Assembly: GCA_024400495.1 (NCBI GenBank)
Contig: JAKSMR010000005.1
Location: 1 to 64,000, forward strand
Reading direction: 5' to 3'
Length of the DNA stretch: 64,000 bases
From: Bacteroidales bacterium
GTDB lineage: Bacteria > Bacteroidota > Bacteroidia > Bacteroidales > P3
Below are positions 58,005 through 64,000 of this stretch, piece after piece (the stretch's first letter is position 1; each line of letters begins with the position of its first letter). A program made the position numbers and the translations under genes. The notes under the pieces were generated by a model, which worked only from the letters and a program-made list of their open reading frames with translations, was not told where the DNA came from and did no database searches.

Positions 58005-58035
58005 TTTGCTAATCCAAATAATGGTTGTATCTTTG
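58005..58035 (+). promoter_or_regulatory. tatA promoter
   Basis: TTTG (58005-58008), 19 nt, TATCTTTG (58028-58035), about 170 nt before tatA. Confidence 0.8.
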
Positions 58036-58205
58036 CACTATTGGCAATCGTGGCGACTTCCTCCTGCCGCGATTGTTAATGACTGAAAATGAACCTGTAT
58101 TGTATTGCCGGAGCAGTTTCGTCTTGCCCCGAGTTTTAACCAAACTCCTTCAAGACCGGCCTGGCTTTACCTTTGTTTGAAACCTATAAAAAAACTGACG
58201 ATATT

Positions 58206-58400
58206 ATGACATTACTTAACATTGGCGGCACCGAGATTATTGTTATCCTTATTGTTGTCCTGCTCCTTTTCGGCGGCAAGAAGATCCCCGAGCTTATGAA
58301 AGGCCTCGGCAAGGGCGTGAAGGAATACAAGAATGCCGTGAACTCGGTTGAGGACGAGATCAAGAAAGTCTCCGAAGAGGAGAAGAAGGAAGAGAAATAA
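58206..58400 (+). CDS. tatA: Twin-arginine translocase subunit TatA
   Basis: 64 aa from MTLLNIGG at 58206; the in-frame ATG 11 codons earlier would lengthen the short cytoplasm-out N-terminus. One membrane helix ([21 protein letters not shown]) with the FGxxxLPEL-type hinge, an amphipathic helix ([14 protein letters not shown]) and an acidic tail. TatA forms the protein-conducting pore with TatC. There is no tatB here, so this may be a minimal TatAC system, which is seen in several lineages. Confidence 0.92.
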   Translation: MTLLNIGGTEIIVILIVVLLLFGGKKIPELMKGLGKGVKEYKNAVNSVEDEIKKVSEEEKKEEK

Positions 58401-58543
58401 TCTTCTGAGCACGCACATTTTACACCATTCTCCCTTTCTCGTCTTTTCCCCCGAAACGCGACAACAGGCGGCCCATCGTCGGCCAGCCGACAACTGAGCC
58501 TGCCGTTTCGGCTCCGGGAAAAGTTCTCACGATCATTCCTCTC

Positions 58544-59350
58544 ATGGCCAACACACAGACCGACAACTCCTTCTGGGGGCATCTCGAGGTGCTCCGATGG
58601 GCAATCCTGCGCTCGCTGGCGTTGCTTGTCGGCGTTGCCGTGGTGGCGTTCTGCTGCAAGGAATGGCTGTTCGACGGCGTTGTGCTGGCGCCTTTGAGCC
58701 AGGATTTCGTCACCTACAGGCTTCTCGCCTCGTTGGCCGCAGGGCTCAACCTGCCTGGGCTGACGCCAGTCATCGACGAGGTGGAGCTGATCAATATCAA
58801 CCTCTCGTCGCAGTTCATGATCCACATGGAGATGGCTGGCGTTGTGGCACTTATCATCACCTTCCCCTACATCATCCTCGAGCTTTGGCTCTTCGTCAAG
58901 CCCGCCCTCTACGCCAAGGAGCGCAAGCCTGCCGTTACCGGCGCCTTGAGCTTCGTGCTGCTTTTCTTCCTCGGCGTAGCCGTGAGCTATTTCATCATCT
59001 TCCCTTTGACACTCAATTTCCTCGGCAACTACCAGGTGAGCAGCTCGGTAGCGAACCAGATTTCGCTCAACTCCTACATCAGCACCTTCCTCACGCTCTG
59101 CTTCATGCTGGGACTGGTGTTTGAGATGCCCATCGTGGCCTATTTCTTCGGGAAGATCGGCGTGCTGGAGTCGGCCTTCCTACGCCGCTACCGCAAGGTG
59201 GCCATCGTGGCCATCATGTGCCTCGCAGCACTCATCACACCTAGCACCGACGCCTTCACTATGATGCTGGTTGTGTTCCCCTTATGGCTCCTCTACGAGC
59301 TGAGCATCCTCGTGGTGAGACGCGTCGAACCCAAGGCGGACGAAGCCTAG
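58544..59350 (+). CDS. tatC: Twin-arginine translocase subunit TatC
   Basis: 268 aa, six membrane helices. TatC recognises the twin-arginine signal peptide and recruits TatA. Conserved parts: FWGHLEVLRWAILRSL at the N-terminus with the key E/LR, the loop PFDAL-like region here as NLSSQFMIHMEMAGV, FxPALYAKERK, and LVVFPLWLLYELSILV at the C-terminus. Lies 143 nt after tatA on the same strand. Gene order tatA-tatC with no tatB is as above. Confidence 0.95.
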   Translation: MANTQTDNSFWGHLEVLRWAILRSLALLVGVAVVAFCCKEWLFDGVVLAPLSQDFVTYRLLASLAAGLNLPGLTPVIDEVELININLSSQFMIHMEMAGVVALIITFPYIILELWLFVKPALYAKERKPAVTGALSFVLLFFLGVAVSYFIIFPLTLNFLGNYQVSSSVANQISLNSYISTFLTLCFMLGLVFEMPIVAYFFGKIGVLESAFLRRYRKVAIVAIMCLAALITPSTDAFTMMLVVFPLWLLYELSILVVRRVEPKADEA

Positions 59351-59396
59351 CAATCCCCCCTCTTTTTCCCTACCCTCTATCCGGAGCATAACCCTA

Positions 59397-59604
59397 TGCA
59401 TCTGGGTAGCATCCTCGCTGCATCCTCGCTGCATCCTAGGGGTTAAAGGGACTTTATAGGGACTTTATAGGGACTTTAAAGGGACTTTTCGGCCATTATG
59501 TCCCTTTAACGTCCCTTTAACATCCCTTTAACGTCCCTTTAAGTAGGAGGATGCAGCGAGGATGCTACCCAGATGCAGGCTCGATGCAGGCTTGCTGCCT
59601 GGGA
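59397..59604. repeat. 11-bp-period repeat island 7, palindromic
   Basis: Eighteen units in exact phase from 59407: TAGCATCCTCG, CTGCATCCTCG, CTGCATCCTAG, GGGTTAAAGGG, ACTTTATAGGG (59451 and 59462), ACTTTAAAGGG (59473), ACTTTTCGGCC, ATTATGTCCCT, TTAACGTCCCT (59506, 59528), TTAACATCCCT (59517), TTAAGTAGGAG, GATGCAGCGAG (59550), GATGCTACCCA, GATGCAGGCTC, GATGCAGGCTT. A perfect 30-bp inverted repeat (59397-59426 with 59548-59577) brackets an inner AGGGAC/GTCCCT palindrome centred near 59487. Starts 47 nt after tatC. Confidence 0.93.
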
Positions 59605-59699
59605 CGAGAGGGATGCCCGGAAGGGAAGAGACACACATTTCAACAAAGCGCATTTGATAACTTCTCGCGCAGGGGTACCGAATATTAAATAAATGGTGC

Positions 59700-59707
59700 T
59701 ACCTTTG
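59700..59707 (+). promoter_or_regulatory. Likely -7 box for the gene at 59730
   Basis: TACCTTTG, 22 nt before the ATG; no clear -33 element. Confidence 0.45.
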
Positions 59708-59729
59708 CATCTTAGAAATAGTATTGATT

Positions 59730-62700
59730 ATGAAACTTAAATCACTTATAATCACCCTTCTCTGCTGCCTCACGATGACCGTCGCCACGGCACAGAAGAC
59801 TACCGTTATCGAATTCAACCGCGAGGACCTCTCCACCCAGATGCTGGAATACCTCAACAAAGCCACCAGCGACAAGGAGAAGCAGTCGGACAACGCCAAA
59901 GTCATGCGCGGCTTCACCAGCGCCTACGGCCAGATGGACGCCGCCCTGCAGGACCGCATGGTAGGCATCTGCAACACCCTCGCCAAACTCAAGGTGCGCC
60001 AGCTGCCCGACGTGTATAACTTCCTCAGCACCACCAGCACCTTCTGGAGCCAGCAGCCCAACAGCAAGAACTTCGAGCAATGGATTGCCAGCATCGAGTT
60101 CATCCAGAAACGCAACAAGAAGATCAAGGACTTCACCGACTTCATCGAATTCACCGACGAGTTCCTCAAGGACCGCAGCCTCGGCAAGAGCCGCTCCTGC
60201 ACCTGGCAGACTCAGGCCAACACAGCCTTCACCCTCGAGCAGAAAGGCAAGGAGATCATCATCTCCTTCAGCAAGCCCTTCGAGATGTACTACAGCAGCG
60301 ACAAGGACAACGGAACCATCTACGGAACCACCGGAAAATACTACTATTTCGACCAGAAATGGGTTGGCCAGGGCGGCCGACTGAACTGGGACCGTACCGG
60401 CATCCCCTCCACCGCCTGCTGGGCTGTGCTCAACCGCTACGAGGCCGTGACCAAGTTCCCCAAATTCACAGCCGACTCGGTCATGTTCACCAACAAGAAC
60501 TACTTCTCCTCCCCTATCATGGGACGTGTCGAGGAAGCCCTCAGCGCCAAGATGGAACCCGAGAAATACAGCTATCCCAAGTTCCGCTCCTACCAGAAAG
60601 ACTTCCAGCTCAAGGAGCTCGTGAAAGGCGTAGACTATAGCGGCAGCTTCATGATGAACGGCAGCAAGTTCATCACCTCCGATCCGCAGAACCCCTCCAC
60701 AATGATCTTCTACCGCAACGGCAAGAAATTCATTACCGTCCAGTCCGTCAAATTCACCATCACCCCCAGCAAGATGGCCTCGGAGAACGCCATGGTGAAG
60801 ATCTTCCTCGACGAGGACTCTATCTACAACAACGGCATCACCGTACGCTACAGCGTGAGCGACAAGCAGGTGACCCTCGTCAACAACTCCAAGCGCAACT
60901 ACTACAGCCCTTATAACAACACCTACCACAACCTCGACATGTACTGCGAGCAGATCGTATGGAGGATGGACAAAGACAAGCTCGACTTCAGCATGCTCGG
61001 CCAGAGCGGCGACCAGACCTTCTCCACCTTCGAGTCGTCGAACTACTATAGCGCCGCCAAGTTCCGCCAGCTCCAAGGCATCGACGAGGTGAGCCCCGCC
61101 GTAAGGATGTACAAATATATGAAGATGCGCGGAATGACCTACGACTTCTTCATCGACGAGTTCGCCCAAGCCATCCACATGGACATCATGCAGGCCAAAG
61201 CCATGGTTCACACCCTAGCCAGCGCCGGTCTCGTCTCCTTCAACGAGAGCGAAGGCAAGGTCTATGTGAAAGACAAGCTCGTCGACTACAACCAGGCTCA
61301 CGCCAAGAGCAACGAGTTCGACTACGACGCCATCAACTTCGAGTCCTCCAGCAAAGGCACCAACGCCAGCATCGACCTCTCCTCCAACGGGCTGAGGATG
61401 CATGGCGTCAAGCAGTTCAGCGTCAGCGACAGCCAGCAGGTGATCATCTATCCCAAAGGCGGCGAGCTGCTGGTGAAGAAGAACCGCGACATCGAGTTCT
61501 CGGGACGCATCAACGCCGGCCGTTTCATCTACTACGTCACCAACGCCCAGTTCCTCTACGACGCCTTCCGCCTCGAGCTCCCCACCGTCGACTCGATGTT
61601 CTTCTACGTCACCATGTTCAACAACCCCGAGAAAGAACGTCTCGTCCGCACACCCCTCTACAGCCTCACCGGCAACATCCAGATCGACAAGCCCGACAAC
61701 CATTGCGGCTTGAAGAAGAACAAAGACTATCCTATCTTCACATCCGAGAAAGACAGCTACGTCTACTACGACAAGAAAGACATCTTCAAAGGCACCTATA
61801 AACGCGACCGCTTCTACTACACCATCCATCCCTTCGTGGTGAAAAACATGGTCGACTTCGCCACCGACAGCCTCTCCTTCAACGGCGTGCTCACCTCGGC
61901 CGGCATCTTCCCCGACATCGTCGAGCCCCTCAAGGTGCAGCCCGACTACTCGCTCGGCTTCGTCCGCGAGACCCCCAAAGGCGGCCTGCCCGCTTATGGC
62001 GGCAAGGGAACCTACAACCAGACCCTCGACCTGAGCTATCGCGGATTCCTCGGCCGCGGACAGGTGGAATACCTCTCCGCCACCATCAAATCCAAGGACA
62101 TCGTCTTTATGCCCGACAGCATGAAGTCCGTCTCCGACACCTTCTTCGTGAAGGAGAACGCCACCTTCCCCGCCATGGCCAACGGCCGATGCAACCAGCA
62201 TTGGTATCCCTATGAGGACTCCATGCGCGTCGAACAGCGCCAGCCCGGCAGCAAATTCATCATGTATCGCGGCGACGCCAAGCTGGGCGGCATGGTGACC
62301 CTCCGTCCTGCCGGAGCCACAGCCAAGGGCACCTTCTACATCAACGAAGGCACTATCGCCTCTCAGCGCTTCACCCTCAACCCACGTCAGATGGACGCCA
62401 ACGTGAGCACCTTCATCCTCAACAGCACGATCTATACCGACGTCGTCGCCTTCAAGGCAAACAATATGAAGTCGCATGTCGACTACGACAAGAAGATCGG
62501 CGAGTTCACAGCTCCCCGTATCGAACGTACCGAGCTGCCGCTGCTGAAATACCTGGCCTATGTCGACAAGTTCTCCTGGGCTATGGACAAACAACGTCTC
62601 GACCTGCTCGACAGCCACAGCGAGAGCGACCAAGGCATGGGAGCCCTGGCTCTCAAAGAACGTGTTGAACGCGGTTCGATGCCTGGCGCACGCTTCGTCT

Positions 62701-64000
62701 CCACCGATCCCCAGCGCGACAGCCTGGAATGGAACTCCGTCCAGCCCACCTATTATTATAATGTAGCCGAGCTCACAGCCAACGGAGTCTTCATGGTCAA
62801 CACCGCCGATGCTGCCGTAGCTCCTGGCGGCGACACGCTTCACATCCGCCAGGGCGGCGCCATGAACCTGATGAACAAGGCTCAGATACTCGCCAGCCGC
62901 GACAACAAATACCACCTCATCTACGACGCCGACGTGATGGTTAACGGCCGCTACAAATACACCGGCAAAGGCTACATCGACTACGTAGATGAGAACGAGA
63001 AGAAGCAGAAGATCTTCCTCTCCGAAATCAAGTCCAACTCTGCCCAGACTACCGTGGGCGAAGGCTTCATCACCGACAGCGCCAACTTCACTCTCAACGA
63101 AGCCCTCGGCTTTGCCGGCAAAGTTCGTGTAAGCGGCGACAAACAGTTCTACTTCTTCGACGGCGGCGTGCGCCTGCTGCATAGCTGCAGCCCTGCCGAG
63201 ATGCTTGGCCTGCTCGCCTACAAGGGCTACACCGATCCTTCCAACATCCGCGTGGCCGTTCCCGAAGTGCCCACCGACTGGAAGGGCAACCGCATCACAG
63301 CCTCTATCCTCATCGACAGGACATCGCTCCTCGGACCTCGCGGCGCCTTCCTCACCAACGAACGTGCAGCCGACAACGAGCTTATGGGTGCTAGCGGCTA
63401 TCTCTACTACGACAAAGGCTCGCGCACCTACACCATCGCCTCCGACAAGAAACTCGACGACATGGACAACATCGTCGAGCGCTACCTCTCGCTCAACGCC
63501 GAGACCTGCACCATCACCGGCGAAGGCCCCATCAACTTCAACATGCGCAACAACTACGTGAACCTCTTCTGCTATGGTACCGCAGAGATGAACACCAAGA
63601 AGTCCGACGAAATCTCGATGCGTTCCATCTTCGGTTTCAACTTCCCCATCGACGACAAAGTGATGGCAACCATGCAGCAGCTCATCAGCGAAGACCTCAG
63701 CCTCTCGCCCTCCAACCCCGACAACGATATCGTTCGTCGCGCGATGGACTACTACATGGGAGCCGAAGCCGGCGAAGAGAACTACTCCACCTACGTCTCC
63801 ACAGGCTTCTACGAGAAGCTGCCCTCCAAGTTCGAGAGCACACTCCTCTTCGAAGGCATCAACTGGGAATATACGCCCGAGCTTGGCTACCACTATAACG
63901 GTATGGCCGGCCTTGCCGCCATCGGCAAGAAACAGGTTCATCTCAACGTACGCGTGAAAGCCCAGATCACCAAACGAGGCAACGCCCAGTACCTGAACCT
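59730..64000 (+). CDS. Giant secreted protein of unknown function, cut by window end
   Basis: At least 1423 aa; reads open through the last base. The ATG at 59730 begins a signal peptide (MKLKSLIITLLCCLTMTVATAQ). The mature part shows no domain I recognise. The first 450 residues are mixed helix and strand, with FxxYxxYxGxxxF-like aromatic patterns (KYSYPKFRSYQKDF); later parts are beta-rich and acidic. Repeated phrases such as VSDSQQVIIYPKGG, NEGTIASQRFTLNP and GTFYINEGT suggest beta-solenoid modules. Long secreted proteins of this kind, 1.4-1.6 kaa with no known domain, occur in many Bacteroidales. The 3' end and any T9SS tail lie outside the window. Two long minus-strand frames inside it are shadows. 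Confidence 0.85.
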   Translation, partial: MKLKSLIITLLCCLTMTVATAQKTTVIEFNREDLSTQMLEYLNKATSDKEKQSDNAKVMRGFTSAYGQMDAALQDRMVGICNTLAKLKVRQLPDVYNFLSTTSTFWSQQPNSKNFEQWIASIEFIQKRNKKIKDFTDFIEFTDEFLKDRSLGKSRSCTWQTQANTAFTLEQKGKEIIISFSKPFEMYYSSDKDNGTIYGTTGKYYYFDQKWVGQGGRLNWDRTGIPSTACWAVLNRYEAVTKFPKFTADSVMFTNKNYFSSPIMGRVEEALSAKMEPEKYSYPKFRSYQKDFQLKELVKGVDYSGSFMMNGSKFITSDPQNPSTMIFYRNGKKFITVQSVKFTITPSKMASENAMVKIFLDEDSIYNNGITVRYSVSDKQVTLVNNSKRNYYSPYNNTYHNLDMYCEQIVWRMDKDKLDFSMLGQSGDQTFSTFESSNYYSAAKFRQLQGIDEVSPAVRMYKYMKMRGMTYDFFIDEFAQAIHMDIMQAKAMVHTLASAGLVSFNESEGKVYVKDKLVDYNQAHAKSNEFDYDAINFESSSKGTNASIDLSSNGLRMHGVKQFSVSDSQQVIIYPKGGELLVKKNRDIEFSGRINAGRFIYYVTNAQFLYDAFRLELPTVDSMFFYVTMFNNPEKERLVRTPLYSLTGNIQIDKPDNHCGLKKNKDYPIFTSEKDSYVYYDKKDIFKGTYKRDRFYYTIHPFVVKNMVDFATDSLSFNGVLTSAGIFPDIVEPLKVQPDYSLGFVRETPKGGLPAYGGKGTYNQTLDLSYRGFLGRGQVEYLSATIKSKDIVFMPDSMKSVSDTFFVKENATFPAMANGRCNQHWYPYEDSMRVEQRQPGSKFIMYRGDAKLGGMVTLRPAGATAKGTFYINEGTIASQRFTLNPRQMDANVSTFILNSTIYTDVVAFKANNMKSHVDYDKKIGEFTAPRIERTELPLLKYLAYVDKFSWAMDKQRLDLLDSHSESDQGMGALALKERVERGSMPGARFVSTDPQRDSLEWNSVQPTYYYNVAELTANGVFMVNTADAAVAPGGDTLHIRQGGAMNLMNKAQILASRDNKYHLIYDADVMVNGRYKYTGKGYIDYVDENEKKQKIFLSEIKSNSAQTTVGEGFITDSANFTLNEALGFAGKVRVSGDKQFYFFDGGVRLLHSCSPAEMLGLLAYKGYTDPSNIRVAVPEVPTDWKGNRITASILIDRTSLLGPRGAFLTNERAADNELMGASGYLYYDKGSRTYTIASDKKLDDMDNIVERYLSLNAETCTITGEGPINFNMRNNYVNLFCYGTAEMNTKKSDEISMRSIFGFNFPIDDKVMATMQQLISEDLSLSPSNPDNDIVRRAMDYYMGAEAGEENYSTYVSTGFYEKLPSKFESTLLFEGINWEYTPELGYHYNGMAGLAAIGKKQVHLNVRVKAQITKRGNAQYLN

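Larger units (their letters stand above)
59351..59729. other. 379-bp intergenic region
   Basis: Filled largely by the 208-bp palindromic 11-bp island (59397-59604). A -7 element TACCTTTG (59700-59707) lies 22 nt before the next gene. Confidence 0.75.

Noticed and set aside
61215..63941. 908-aa minus-strand frame
   Set aside because: A shadow of the plus-strand giant gene, which has a signal peptide and normal composition; the shadow is Val- and Gly-rich because of C-ending codons opposite.

Overview
The window looks like chromosomal DNA of a member of the Bacteroidales, probably an uncultured gut or rumen lineage. The evidence is type IX secretion (T9SS) cargo with both type A and type B C-terminal signals, two PorE-like OmpA proteins, DUF4270, DUF3078 and DUF4296 proteins, a FucP-type transporter, and repeated promoters of the Bacteroidota form TTTG - 19/20 nt - TAnnTTTG. 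Few genes have a Shine-Dalgarno sequence. Most genes are ordinary housekeeping genes; no phage, insertion sequence or CRISPR array was seen.

Layout. 1-1699 has no gene but holds two clusters of nested hairpins and a 17-unit array of 11-bp repeats. 1700-9445: a 1794-aa secreted protein with 28 Cys-containing repeats, then an OmpA protein with a beta-barrel. 9653-14500: ruvB, hutI, a LolD-like ATPase, an rRNA methyltransferase and a TetR-like regulator with a palindromic operator. 15070-24602: tonB, an ABC-F protein, a DUF4296 lipoprotein, yifB, two unfamiliar membrane proteins, a universal stress protein, a flavoprotein and a DUF362 lipoprotein. 25033-31193 (minus strand): tRNA-Val, and a cluster sufC-sufD-porE-like-ABC exporter. 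31419-36622: SAM hydrolase, DUF3078, recX, an LptF/G permease, sufE and a DUF59 protein. 36707-44571: a DppC-type permease, several small lipoproteins, and a starch-synthase-domain gene followed by DUF4270 and a MORN-repeat protein. 44998-52394: rpsA, a T9SS type B protein, recQ, maf. 52493-57868 (minus): a sugar transporter and atpE-F-H-A-G. 58206-64000: tatA, tatC and a giant secreted protein cut by the window edge.

The most unusual signal is not a gene. At least seven intergenic islands (about 668-865, 9488-9586, 14703-14823, 24878-24976, 34349-34424, 44608-44719, 59397-59604) are built from degenerate 11-bp units held almost exactly in phase for up to 18 units. The unit sequence changes within and between islands while the 11-bp spacing stays. 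Five share a core close to TAGCRTCNNAN, and two fold back into long palindromes. Several lie just after a gene that has no ordinary intrinsic terminator. I do not recognise this family. A second, separate family (61-374 and 1262-1609) consists of two-tier hairpins whose arms change together between copies.

Two standard operons are split. The ATP synthase cluster starts at atpE from its own promoter, with no atpB, atpD or atpC beside it. The suf cluster has sufC and sufD without sufB or sufS, while sufE and a DUF59 gene sit 4.6 kb away.
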